From: Ramicandelaber brevisporus
Lineage: Eukaryota; Kickxellomycota; Ramicandelaberales; Ramicandelaberaceae
Direction: 5' to 3'
Assembly (NCBI GenBank): GCA_025201865.1
Contig: MU602713.1
Span: forward strand, 39,893-77,062
DNA length: 37,170 nucleotides
The translations under genes and the position numbers were made by a program. Under the pieces are notes generated by a model. The model was not told the DNA's origin, did not search any database, and saw nothing but the letters and a program-made list of their open reading frames with translations. Below, piece by piece: positions 27,872 to 36,891 of this stretch (the stretch's first letter is position 1; every line of letters begins with the position of its first letter).

Positions 27872-28077
27872 AGTTGGCTGATGAAAGAAAAAAGCTTGTA
27901 ACTCGTTTGCTGTTTTGGACAAAGAGTAGTATACAACGAAATCACTCACAAAGTGGTTTTCTCTCTCTGCTTCTCACAGCAATTCGACTGAATATTAACC
28001 ACGACCGCTGATAACAACAACAACAACAGAGCGGAACGGCTGATCTACCCAGCAGTCAGCCAGCCAGCCAGCCAGCT
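27872..28077. promoter_or_regulatory. Divergent promoter region NPR3 / zinc finger B
   Basis: A 206-bp spacer between divergent genes. The part before zinc finger B has AAC repeats (28013-28029), the motif CTGATCTACCCAGC and five AGCC units (28055-28076). The CTGATCTACCCAGC part is shared with the leader of zinc finger A. Confidence 0.6.
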
Positions 28078-28495
28078 ATGTCGACCGTGGTGATCAAGAC
28101 GGGGTCAACAGCAGCAGCAGCAGCAGAAGTTGACGTGCAAGTCAAGCTCGATCCCAGTCTCTCAGCAGTAGATATCGAGCTCAAGCAGCTTACTTTAAAT
28201 GATGACAGTGGAGACGCCGACCAGAATCAGCTCGCAGAAGCTCTCAGGAATGGGCGAAAGTGGATCTGCGAGCATCCTGGATGTGGTCGCAGTTTCCTTT
28301 TTGTCGACCATCGGAGAAGACATGAGCACGAGCACAAGCTTCAAGCCAAGATCAAAATACTTGGCGAAGCGTTCATTCCGACTCGGCAATCGCTAGATGA
28401 TCGATGGCCATGTCCAGTTCCAGATTGCACATATACATGCAAAACAGTTAATTCTTTATGTGATCATATACGAGCAAATCATGGCTATAAGATGA

Positions 28496-28547
<52 letters not shown>

Positions 28548-30117
28548 GAAACAACAGCACAGGGGTCGGAACAAACTTCATCTCTCTGATGTGGATGACT
28601 TTTATGTGAATGGAGCTCGCTGCGGATATCATACTAAGACAGGAGTGTTCATTTGCTACGAATGTCGATTGGTACCAGAATGTCTTCTCACACACTTGGA
28701 ACAGTCACATGATTATGATGAGAAATCGATTGACAACTCTACTCTGCCAGAAAGTGCAGTAAATGCAAATGTCAACCCCAATACTAACCAGCACACCAAT
28801 AACCCACATCTCGCAGCGGCAATCAGTAAACCATATCAGCAGCAGCATCCATATCTTGTTCCAGGTTGGCAGTGTGTTACATCCGACTGCGGTTACTGTT
28901 GTTCCACTAAAAGGTCTAGAAATCAGCACAATTACATGGTGCATCATGGTGAACAAATATTAACAGTTCCTGCATTGATGTTGTGCCTTAGTTCATCAAA
29001 AATACACACTCCGTGCTTTCTCGTTACTCGTATTGACCAGCCAAGCAATGTAGTAATGACTAGAGGTGGCAGAGTGAGCCAGTACAAGCTTGATTGCAGT
29101 CATAATGGATTGAATGCTCAAAATGAAAATGGAGACGATGTCGATCAGAATGAGACTACAGAAGCATCCAATAAGACGCTACAGTGGAAGTGTGGATATC
29201 CTAATTGCGAGCGCATCTTCAACTCATCTCGAGCACTTAGCGCGCATCAGCGCGAACACAAGCTTGATGCTACGGTTACTGTGCGTGGTAACACTTACAC
29301 TCTTACTCGTCAGTCTTCGGATGATCGATGGACATGTCCAGTTCCAGACTGTAACGCAACATACAAAGTAATTAATGGTGTTCGTGAGCATATTCGAAAA
29401 ATCCATAACACAGTGATTACACAGAAACCTGATAATGCGGAGGACGACAATCAGCAGAAACAGCAGCAGAAACAGCAGCAAATTGTCAAGAGGAGACAAT
29501 TAACTCGGTTTTACTTAAAGGTGGATGAGTTTTACATTAATGATACTAGATGTGGCTATCACACTACCACTGGAGCGTTCATTTGTCACAAATGCAAGTT
29601 GGTACCAGAATGTCTGCTAACTCATTTACAGCAGAAGCATGGGTATGGTGAGAAATCGATTGACAATTCAACTCTACCGAATAGTGCAGTGACTGCAAGT
29701 GTCGATCCCAATGGAAATCAGCACACCAGCAATCAGCTTCTCGCATCAGCAATTAGCCGGCCATATCGACAGTATCACCAGGACATTGTTAAAGGTTGGG
29801 GATGTGCTGCACCTGATTGTGATTGTTGTTTTTCCACTAAAAAGGCTAGTGATGAGCATTATTACAGGAAGCATATGTGTGAAGAACCATCGCCAGTTCC
29901 TGCTCTCGTGCTGCAATTACTTTATGGGACAGTAAGAAACTCGCATTTTCTCATTACTCGACTGAACAAACCCATCAGCAGCGTCAACTCAAATAACTCG
30001 GCGAGTCAGCAGGATAGCGACTCCGACAGCGACTCCGATGATGATGATGATGATGATGATGAGGAGGAGGATGATGATGATGAAGATGAAGAAGAGGAGG
30101 AGGATGATAATAGTTAG
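28078..30117 (+). CDS. Zinc finger protein B: duplicated C2H2-C2H2-OrsD-like module with acidic tail
   Basis: A 679-residue paralogue of the protein at 3033-5009. Module 1 has C2H2 fingers at 64-86 (C64, C69, H82, H86) and 112-135 (C112, C117, H130, H135). A glutamine tract (141-157, coded by 13 pure CAG and then mixed codons) leads to the OrsD-like domain at 181-290 (RCGYH, CYEC, H206/H211, GWQC, CGYC, H284/H289). Module 2 has fingers at 372-394 and 420-443 and the OrsD-like domain at 491-599 (RCGYH, CHKC, GWGC, CDCC). The segment PALVLQLLYG...HFLITRL ends module 2. The linker GRVSQYKLD...NGLNAQNEN between modules is shared with protein A. Residues 646-679 are almost only Asp, Glu and Ser and are absent from protein A. 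Zinc and probable nucleic-acid binding are inferred; function is unknown. Confidence 0.87.
28498..28539 (+). repeat. (CAG)13 glutamine-codon tract
   Basis: Thirteen uninterrupted CAG codons followed by CAA, in the linker between finger 2 and the OrsD-like domain of zinc finger B. Protein A has a diverged QQQPV linker here, so the pure tract is probably young. Confidence 0.92.
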
Positions 30118-30541
30118 ATAGATCATTGTTGAATGGTACCAGTGATGAAGATGGCATCCATTAGCTGGCAATATCAACAATAACACTAACAACAGCTATC
30201 ACAATCTTAACACGTTTAGTATGTCATTGCCTGATGATCCTGTTTTTTTTGGCATCCTTTGATTAATTCGTAGTGCAATGCAGCTAGCCAGTTGTGCACA
30301 ATCGTATGGATATCGCTGTGAGCATCGTCTTTTTTTATTATTTATAGCTCCACGTTCCTTTTTCTTTTTTATTATTCATCTTATCTCTTTATTAATCTTT
30401 TAACACTATGCATAATTGCTTACAGCACGCATTAGAGCCTCTATTGGTCCATTTACTCAGAATAGTGCAACTCTAATCATAGAATCAACATGTAAAAGAA
30501 CGAACAAACCATTCAGAACTTGTTGAAAGATGGAAAAGAGA
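30118..30541. other. Intergenic region with remnant of zinc finger C-terminus
   Basis: A 424-bp gap. At 30129-30143, TTGAATGGTACCAGT encodes LNGTS in a shifted frame, matching the last residues of protein A (LNGTSE). The last 60 bp (about 30480-30541) are the conserved 3' flank of the tRNA-Cys. The T-rich stretches at 30242-30250 and 30331-30372 show no gene. Confidence 0.6.
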
Positions 30542-30613
30542 AGGACCCTACCGGATTTGAACCGGTGACCTATCGGACTGCAGCCGATTGCTCTACCACT
30601 GAGCTAAAGATCC
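30542..30613 (-). tRNA. tC(GCA): tRNA-Cys (anticodon GCA), second identical copy
   Basis: The reverse complement is identical over all 72 nt to the tRNA at 15447-15518: same cloverleaf, loop CTGCAGT, anticodon GCA and U73. No intron, no encoded CCA. About 28 bp upstream and at least 60 bp downstream also match the first copy with a few substitutions and an indel, so gene and flanks were duplicated together, in inverted orientation. TCTCTTTTC follows as a likely Pol III stop. Confidence 0.97.
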
Positions 30614-30857
30614 ATTTTGATGTTCTCCAATTTTTATCAATCAATTGCAACTGTGGATGAAAATGACCATTTTAGTAATTATCTACAGTATAGAGCGTGG
30701 TTTAACGATGTGATGTCTTGAGTCCATCGATGCAAGGAAGCTACATGTCAGTGTTTCTCGGCAGTCTTCTCAGCAAGGATAAACTCATTACCTGTAAGAA
30801 AACCATCATTAACACTCAAAGACAATGTAGTTGGTTTGACTGGATGTTGAGTACACC

Positions 30858-30900
30858 AAACAAAAAAACAAAAACAAAAACAAAAACAAAAACAAAAAAC
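30858..30900 (+). repeat. (AAAAAC)n tract before PRP22
   Basis: Six or so AAAAAC units ending 6 bases before the PRP22 ATG, forming an A-rich, unstructured 5' leader. Confidence 0.88.
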
Positions 30901-30905
30901 TCAAA

Positions 30906-33900
30906 ATGAATGAGTCTTTAACAGAGCTACTGCAGAAGATTGAAGAGCAGACGCTGTCTGATCGAGCCACCCACGAGTTACAGTCCATCTTGTACGACAA
31001 TGCCAGCGAGTCTGTTGATCAAGATGTGGTTGACTTTGTTGTCCATCTGTTCAAAACGAGCGAGGCCGAGACTAACTTTGTCGATCAGCTTGGAGATGCA
31101 GTCGAGACTCTGAACCGAAAAGCACTATCTGCGCTGTATAGGACGCTCGATGACAGACGGCCGCAGCATTGGTCAAGTAACAGATCAATTGCACCAACGG
31201 CAGAGGTCAATCCAGATGTTCCAAAACGGCGGTCACGGTTTGATGAGATGCCCGATGACTTTGTGATTGATACAATGCCAACTCCAGTATCAGTTGATGT
31301 ACCACGCCGCAGACAGCCTCTGCCGCCTCAACAATCCACATTGATCGATGACGAGCCAATTCGGTTCAACATTTATCGTGGAAAAGTGATCAGAATAAAG
31401 GACAATTATGCAACAGTTGAGCTGTATGGGATTAGACAGCGCCAGCGTAGATATCCACTCGGCACGCTGCATAAAGACTTGGTCTACTCTGGGCAAGAAT
31501 CACAAAAACTCGAGCTAATCCTGCATGTAGATCAAACAGTGTATGTCAAAGTGATATTGGTAAACGAGAGTTTGACATTGGTGACCATGCGAAATATTGA
31601 TCAAGAGACGGGCGAAGATTTGGATCCCGAGCTGGGTGAACGTGCATTGATGTGGCAGGCGGAAGAAGCTGCAGCTGCAAGTTTAGCCAGCTCAGCAGTG
31701 AATAATCAGTCTGTTGAGTTAATGAGAGACCATTCGCTCGCACAGCCATCTGCAAAGAGAAGGAGGAGAAGAGAAGCCTCGCCAGATATGTGGGAAATGC
31801 AGCAATTGAGAGCAGGTGCATTGTCAGCGGTGGCGGCAGATGTAGACGAAGAAGACAGCTACAATGAATATGATCAAGGAGGAGATGCAGATATGCTGAG
31901 GCAGCTGGATAATGAAGTTGGCTATACAGATGAATACAGCGAAGTTGGAATTGATTTGGAAGTAAGAGAAGATGTGCCGGTGTTTATGGAGAGCACCCAT
32001 AATAACATTAGAGACAGTGGAAGAGTTGCGCCGCTGTTGACAAAGAGTATTGAGCCGGTTAAACTGGTTAAGGTACCTGAGGGACCATTGAATAAGGCAG
32101 CAGTATCTGGAGCACAGGCGCTGAGAGACAGATTGGAGATACAGAGACAATCAGCAGTGGAAGAGTTGGAAGGAATGACCGAGTCCGCAGTAGGATTAGC
32201 ATGGCATGATCCATTGGCTGAGCCAGGCGAACGTACGTTTGCAATGGAGAAGAGAGAGGCGGCTATAGTCAATGCAGTCAGAAATGGAATAATAAGCAAC
32301 CAGCCTGAATGGAGAAGAGAAATGTACATGAACACATCGTTTGGTTATATCTCAAATAAATCAATAAATGACCAAAGAATGTCTCTGCCTATTTACAAAA
32401 AGAAAGTGGAATTATTGAATGCAATTAACAGCAACCAGGTGATCATATTAATTGGTGAAACCGGATCAGGTAAAACAACCCAAATAACCCAGTACTTGTA
32501 CGAAGAGGGATACTCTAAATATGGTAAGATAATCGGATGTACTCAGCCTAGAAGAGTTGCAGCAATATCAGTGGCCAACAGAGTGGCTGATGAAATGGAT
32601 GTTAAGCTAGGTGAATTGGTTGGATACACTGTTAGATTTGATGATTACACTACTAATAATACCAGAATTAAATACTTGACAGATGGCTTGTTGCTAAGAG
32701 AATGCTTGAATGATCCTCTACTGTCCAATTACTCTGTACTGATATTTGATGAGGCTCATGAGAGATCAATTGCAACTGATATCTTGATGGGGTTATTATT
32801 AAAAACACTGAAAATGAGACCCGAATTAAAGCTGATTATTACTAGTGCAACACTGGATGCAGATAGATTTAGTGAGTTTTATGGAAACTGTCCAATTGAA
32901 AGAATTCCAGGCAAGACATTCCCAGTTGAGGCACATTACAAGAGAGAGCCAGTTGCAGACTATTTCGAAGAGGCTTTGATCACTGTCATGCAAATTCATC
33001 TGAGCCAGCCATCGGGCGATATTCTACTATTTTTAACAGGTCAGGAAGAGATTGAATTGGCCTGTGCAACTTTATATGATAGAATCAAGCAGCTGGGATC
33101 AGCCATTCCTCCCTTGATTGTGATTCCAATCTACTCCTCTCAGCCTCAAGATATCCAAAGCAGAATATTTGAACCAACTCCAGCTGGATGTAGAAAATGT
33201 GTTATAGCGACTAACATTGCTGAAACATCAGTGACCATCGATGGAATAATATATGTGATTGATCCAGGTGTGGCCAAAATCAGTGCATATGATCCCAAGC
33301 TTGGAATGGATAGTTTGCAGGTCGCTCCAATATCTCAAGCGCAGGCTAATCAGAGAATGGGACGAGCGGGTAGAACTGCTCCTGGAAAATGCTTTAGATT
33401 ATACACCGAGTCTGCCTTTGTTAATGAAATGCTGCCCACATCGACTCCTGCCATTCAGCGTGAAAACATGTCATTAATTGTGCTAACACTTAAAGCAATG
33501 GGTGTTCATGACATTACTAATTTTGGGTTCCTGGATCCTCCAAATGAAGATACTCTTGTTATGGCTTTGCAAGAATTATTTGCACTTGGAGCATTGGATG
33601 AGGAGGGACTGATCACATCACTTGGACGTAAAATGGCGGATTTCCCACTGGATCCACCCTTGTCTAGAATGCTGATATTATCCGCAACTGAATTGGGATG
33701 CAGTCAAGAGATATTAACAATTGTTGCAATGACTTCCGAGCAGTCTGTATTCTTCCGTCCAAAAGACAAACAAGCACAGGCCGATGCTCGCAAGGCTAAG
33801 TTCCACCAGCCCGAAGGAGATCATCTGACTCTCCTTAAAGTGTATGAGGCATGGATTAGTAATGTGAGTCAGAATAGAGGAACTCAATGGTGCAATGAAA

Positions 33901-34397
33901 ATTTTATAGTCTCACGTAGAATGCAACGAATCAAAGAAGTGAGAGATCAGTTGATGAAAACAATGGCTCGATACAGTTTGAAGATTGTATCCTGCGGTAG
34001 AAACTATCAGCTGGTCCAGCGTGCACTTTGTACTGGTTTATTCCGCAAAGCTGCCCACAGAGACACTATTAAAGGTGGATACAAAACACTATTGGATGGA
34101 ACAGATGTATTTATCCACCCAGGTTCATCCTTGTTTAATAGAACAAGCCACAAAAGCAGTGCAGAGTGGGTTGTTTACGATCAGTTGGTAATGACAACCA
34201 AAGAGTATATGCATGTGGTCACTGCTGTAGATCCAAAGTGGTTAGTTGAGGCTAGTCCGAAATTCTTTAAAGTGGTTGACGGTGATAAACTATCAAAGCG
34301 GAAACAGCGAGAGCGTCTTGAGCCTATCAACAACCCCGCTGCTTGGAGAATATCAAGACAGAAGCGATCAGGCGGTACCAGACAAACTTTTGGTTAA
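30906..34397 (+). CDS. PRP22: DEAH-box spliceosomal RNA helicase Prp22 (DHX8)
   Basis: A 1163-residue helicase that releases spliced mRNA from the spliceosome. An N-terminal helical region precedes an S1 RNA-binding domain (about 154-231, FNIYRGKVIRIKDNYATVEL), which within this helicase family points to Prp22/DHX8. The motor has GETGSGKTT (517-525, Walker lysine 523), TQPRRVAA, DEAH at 615-618, SATLDADRF, LFLTGQEEIE, NIAETSVTIDG and QRMGRAGR at 816-823. The HA2 and OB regions end in VVYDQLVMTTKEYMHVVTAVD, then WLVEASPKFFKV, KLSKRKQRERLEP and AWRISRQKR, as in Prp22. Length agrees with yeast (1145) and human (1220). No intron is seen. The start follows an A-rich leader; no in-frame methionine precedes it. 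Codon use is markedly more A/T-ending in the motor half than in the neighbouring SDR or tubulin. Confidence 0.96.
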   Translation: MNESLTELLQKIEEQTLSDRATHELQSILYDNASESVDQDVVDFVVHLFKTSEAETNFVDQLGDAVETLNRKALSALYRTLDDRRPQHWSSNRSIAPTAEVNPDVPKRRSRFDEMPDDFVIDTMPTPVSVDVPRRRQPLPPQQSTLIDDEPIRFNIYRGKVIRIKDNYATVELYGIRQRQRRYPLGTLHKDLVYSGQESQKLELILHVDQTVYVKVILVNESLTLVTMRNIDQETGEDLDPELGERALMWQAEEAAAASLASSAVNNQSVELMRDHSLAQPSAKRRRRREASPDMWEMQQLRAGALSAVAADVDEEDSYNEYDQGGDADMLRQLDNEVGYTDEYSEVGIDLEVREDVPVFMESTHNNIRDSGRVAPLLTKSIEPVKLVKVPEGPLNKAAVSGAQALRDRLEIQRQSAVEELEGMTESAVGLAWHDPLAEPGERTFAMEKREAAIVNAVRNGIISNQPEWRREMYMNTSFGYISNKSINDQRMSLPIYKKKVELLNAINSNQVIILIGETGSGKTTQITQYLYEEGYSKYGKIIGCTQPRRVAAISVANRVADEMDVKLGELVGYTVRFDDYTTNNTRIKYLTDGLLLRECLNDPLLSNYSVLIFDEAHERSIATDILMGLLLKTLKMRPELKLIITSATLDADRFSEFYGNCPIERIPGKTFPVEAHYKREPVADYFEEALITVMQIHLSQPSGDILLFLTGQEEIELACATLYDRIKQLGSAIPPLIVIPIYSSQPQDIQSRIFEPTPAGCRKCVIATNIAETSVTIDGIIYVIDPGVAKISAYDPKLGMDSLQVAPISQAQANQRMGRAGRTAPGKCFRLYTESAFVNEMLPTSTPAIQRENMSLIVLTLKAMGVHDITNFGFLDPPNEDTLVMALQELFALGALDEEGLITSLGRKMADFPLDPPLSRMLILSATELGCSQEILTIVAMTSEQSVFFRPKDKQAQADARKAKFHQPEGDHLTLLKVYEAWISNVSQNRGTQWCNENFIVSRRMQRIKEVRDQLMKTMARYSLKIVSCGRNYQLVQRALCTGLFRKAAHRDTIKGGYKTLLDGTDVFIHPGSSLFNRTSHKSSAEWVVYDQLVMTTKEYMHVVTAVDPKWLVEASPKFFKVVDGDKLSKRKQRERLEPINNPAAWRISRQKRSGGTRQTFG

Positions 34398-34502
34398 GTG
34401 TTATTATTATATATTATTTTTAATATTAATATTTAATACTTAAACTAACTAAGTAATTGACTAACTAACTGGGTAACTAACTAATTAAAATGCTAGTGTT
34501 AA
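34398..34502. terminator. Shared 3' region of convergent PRP22 and GUP1
   Basis: A 105-bp AT-rich convergent spacer with ACTA/TAACTAAC-type short repeats (34439-34487). Confidence 0.45.
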
Positions 34503-36521
34503 TTAAGGAGAGGGTGAGCGCTTACTCTCTCGACCAGTTGTGGTTGTAGTTGTAGCGGGAATGTCTTCGAGGTCTCGAGATGAGCGTGTCTTTTGCTCAT
34601 TCGAAGTGTCATCGGCGGTGTCGACTAATTGAGTGCCATTAGCTCTCTCATCCTTCTGGCTATTAATGTGCTCTTGATATTTGACTCTATATTCCGATTC
34701 ACGCACTTCAAACATTAATTGAGCACCAACAAATAGACAAAAGAATGTAGTGGCAATAAAAGTAGCACCTGATAGAGTCATGATTTGCTCCAGCATTTCT
34801 TTGATTCCCTCAAGTCCAACTGCAAACCCAACTAAGTTGGCCACCATCATCATGAATATATTAAACACAGCTCCCACCGCACACAAGTGTCTAAATCCAC
34901 TCCTTTTATTGAATCTTGGCCGATTGAATACAAAGGTTGCAATTCCTTCAGGAAGCAAAAACAAGCAAATCAGCCAAGCCCATGCTAATAAATTGAGTGA
35001 GATATCGTGCCACACCGCCACAAATGTAAATGTGAGCAATATCGATACAATTGGGTTGTGTTTGCCACCAACTGGAATGTAGACATATCTAATCAGCCAT
35101 TTATTGAAGCTGCAGTGCCAGTCGCGCCAAAACGATTGGGCTGAGTAATTGTTGCTCATACAGCGCACCATGTTCTCAGTGGTATCTACTCCATCCAGCA
35201 TGGCCCAGAATCTGAAAAATCTCCAGATAATCATCAGCTTCATCCAGATAAACTTGAGATTGAAGAATCCAATCATACTGATTTGGAAAGGAGTCATTCC
35301 TCCCCATGCTTTTTCTTTACTTAATGCAACCACATAGAGAGTGTGCTGCATAAACTCCATCAGTAGAACAATCATGACCAAGCGAATACCATATCGAACT
35401 CGAGTTGCCAATGGGATAACAACTGGATACCGCATCTGAGAAACAAAGTTGTTAAATGTGATAATCGGCCCGGCGAGATACAATGGAAGATACAACAAAT
35501 ACGCCAGATAGTTAACCAGATTGTAGTCAAACACAGCCACAGAGTTGCTGATGCGCTCCTTCTCAGTCCGTGGTGGTGCTACTTCGACGTGAACGGCAGA
35601 GCCTCCTTCTGTTTGTTCAGTCTGCTGGTTCTTCTGAGCCTGTTCATACTGAGAATCGAGCATCCAGTAGTAATCCATTGCGTATGAAATCATGCGCAGC
35701 ACCACAATGTTGAATGTGACATACCATCGGTGCATCAATCCGCGATTCTTTTCTAGAAAAGCCAAATGTTCGCTAATGTGCTCAAAGTTGTAACCATGGT
35801 AGCGATCATTCAGAAACATAATGCCGAGATTAAACACCCATGTAAGCAGTGGTGCGGACACACTCTTCCACCACGACAACGGAGCTCTACGATGCATGTT
35901 ACTCCGTCCAGTTACCTTTGCCAGTAACAGAGTTAACACATAGTTTGACAAGGCGATTCCCAGGATGAAAATCAAACTGTTTCCAAACACAACATACAGT
36001 GCCACAATCGAAAATGCCAAGTTAAACCGCAGTCTCGACAGCACCGGATACCACGCGCTAGCCAAGGGTGGGCTTGGGCACAGGAACGTCGTGAAAACGC
36101 GCGAAGTAATCACAAAGATGAGCATGCCGGCGGTCAATGTCGGGATGTGATCACGGAAATTCGCATACTGCGCGTCGCTATTGTCAAGCTTTCTGCCCTT
36201 GCCAAACATCCAGCCTTCGCTCAAGTGCTTTTCGTAGTCTTTGTAACCTGGATAGGACGTAGAGCCGAGCTCATAGGCAGTGTAGCACATGTACGGAACA
36301 ACAATGCAGAAGATAACGTAGTAGAAGTAGAATTCAGGCGTGTTCCATAGCGACGGCTTCGGTGGTTTTAATGAGCGAGTGGTAGATTTCCGCTCAGGTT
36401 TCGTGCCAATCGCAGACACGGCGGCCGCTGAAGTTGACAGCGACATATCAACAGGTGGAGCTGGAGCTGAGGGTGGCGGTGAGGGAGAGATTGTGACGAC
36501 AACTGGCGTGTCAGAGAGCAT
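34503..36521 (-). CDS. GUP1: MBOAT-family O-acyltransferase Gup1 (HHAT-like)
   Basis: A 672-residue multi-pass ER membrane protein. Gup1 acylates the lyso form of GPI anchors in fungi (known) and is related to Hedgehog acyltransferase. FDYNLVNYLAYLLYLPLYLA followed by GPIITFNNFVSQ is the conserved MBOAT core. SFWRDWHCSFNKWLIRYVYI with VGG (His469) is the RDWH-S-N-W--RY-Y-P-GG motif. FVAVWHDISLNLLAWAW carries the presumed catalytic histidine, His505. About ten hydrophobic segments span residues 75-615. The N-terminal 65 residues are Ser/Pro-rich, and the C-terminal 65 are charged and Ser/Thr-rich. It is longer than yeast Gup1 (560) because of these tails and a Gln/Glu-rich loop near 300-325. 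I chose the ATG at 36519-36521. Directly upstream, CTTTCTTTTTTCAG looks like a splice acceptor, so a 5' non-coding exon is possible. Confidence 0.9.
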   Translation of the reverse strand: MLSDTPVVVTISPSPPPSAPAPPVDMSLSTSAAAVSAIGTKPERKSTTRSLKPPKPSLWNTPEFYFYYVIFCIVVPYMCYTAYELGSTSYPGYKDYEKHLSEGWMFGKGRKLDNSDAQYANFRDHIPTLTAGMLIFVITSRVFTTFLCPSPPLASAWYPVLSRLRFNLAFSIVALYVVFGNSLIFILGIALSNYVLTLLLAKVTGRSNMHRRAPLSWWKSVSAPLLTWVFNLGIMFLNDRYHGYNFEHISEHLAFLEKNRGLMHRWYVTFNIVVLRMISYAMDYYWMLDSQYEQAQKNQQTEQTEGGSAVHVEVAPPRTEKERISNSVAVFDYNLVNYLAYLLYLPLYLAGPIITFNNFVSQMRYPVVIPLATRVRYGIRLVMIVLLMEFMQHTLYVVALSKEKAWGGMTPFQISMIGFFNLKFIWMKLMIIWRFFRFWAMLDGVDTTENMVRCMSNNYSAQSFWRDWHCSFNKWLIRYVYIPVGGKHNPIVSILLTFTFVAVWHDISLNLLAWAWLICLFLLPEGIATFVFNRPRFNKRSGFRHLCAVGAVFNIFMMMVANLVGFAVGLEGIKEMLEQIMTLSGATFIATTFFCLFVGAQLMFEVRESEYRVKYQEHINSQKDERANGTQLVDTADDTSNEQKTRSSRDLEDIPATTTTTTGRESKRSPSP

Positions 36522-36855
36522 CAAGAATGATGCTCTGAAAAAAGAAAGGATCGTGCAGATGTGGAGGTTGAAAAACAAAAAAAAATATAACAGGTACAGA
36601 GAGCAGACTGGAGGATAAACTGTTACCAACAGTGTCATACGACTGAGAAGACATTTGATATTAAAAGCGCTGAAGAATAACTAAAAATGAGAGAGAGTGA
36701 TTAGGTGGAGTCTAATAGCGTTTCATATCATGAGTTGTCATTGTTCGTAAACTTCACCTTCAGCGGGATAGTCGGATATTAAAAGCGCTGAAGAATAACT
36801 AAAAATGAGAGAGAGTGATTAGGTGGAGTCTAATAGCGTTTCATATCATGAGTTG
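36522..36855. other. Intergenic region: GUP1 5' flank and tubulin 3' flank
   Basis: A 334-bp gap between two minus-strand genes. The half next to tubulin is one copy of an exact 118-bp tandem repeat and the non-coding part of the other. The half next to GUP1 holds the suspected splice acceptor (about 36530-36545). No further gene is seen. Confidence 0.6.
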
Positions 36856-36891
36856 TCATTGTTCGTAAACTTCACCTTCAGCGGGATAGTC
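36657..36891. repeat. Perfect 118-bp tandem duplication over the beta-tubulin 3' end
   Basis: Copy 1 starts at 36657 and copy 2 at 36775. They are identical over 117 bases (36657-36773 and 36775-36891). Copy 2 contains the last 11 tubulin codons and stop plus about 80 bp of 3' UTR. Copy 1 repeats all of it downstream, including a dead copy of the coding tail (36738-36773). Confidence 0.95.

Noticed and set aside
28078-30117. Zinc finger genes as a transposon
   Set aside because: No transposase, recombinase or helicase domain, terminal repeat or target-site duplication was seen around either copy.
3033-30613. One large inverted duplication carrying both zinc finger genes and both tRNA-Cys genes
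   Set aside because: The spacing does not fit: the zinc finger copies and the tRNA copies are not at corresponding positions, and the genes around them are unrelated. Two separate events are needed.
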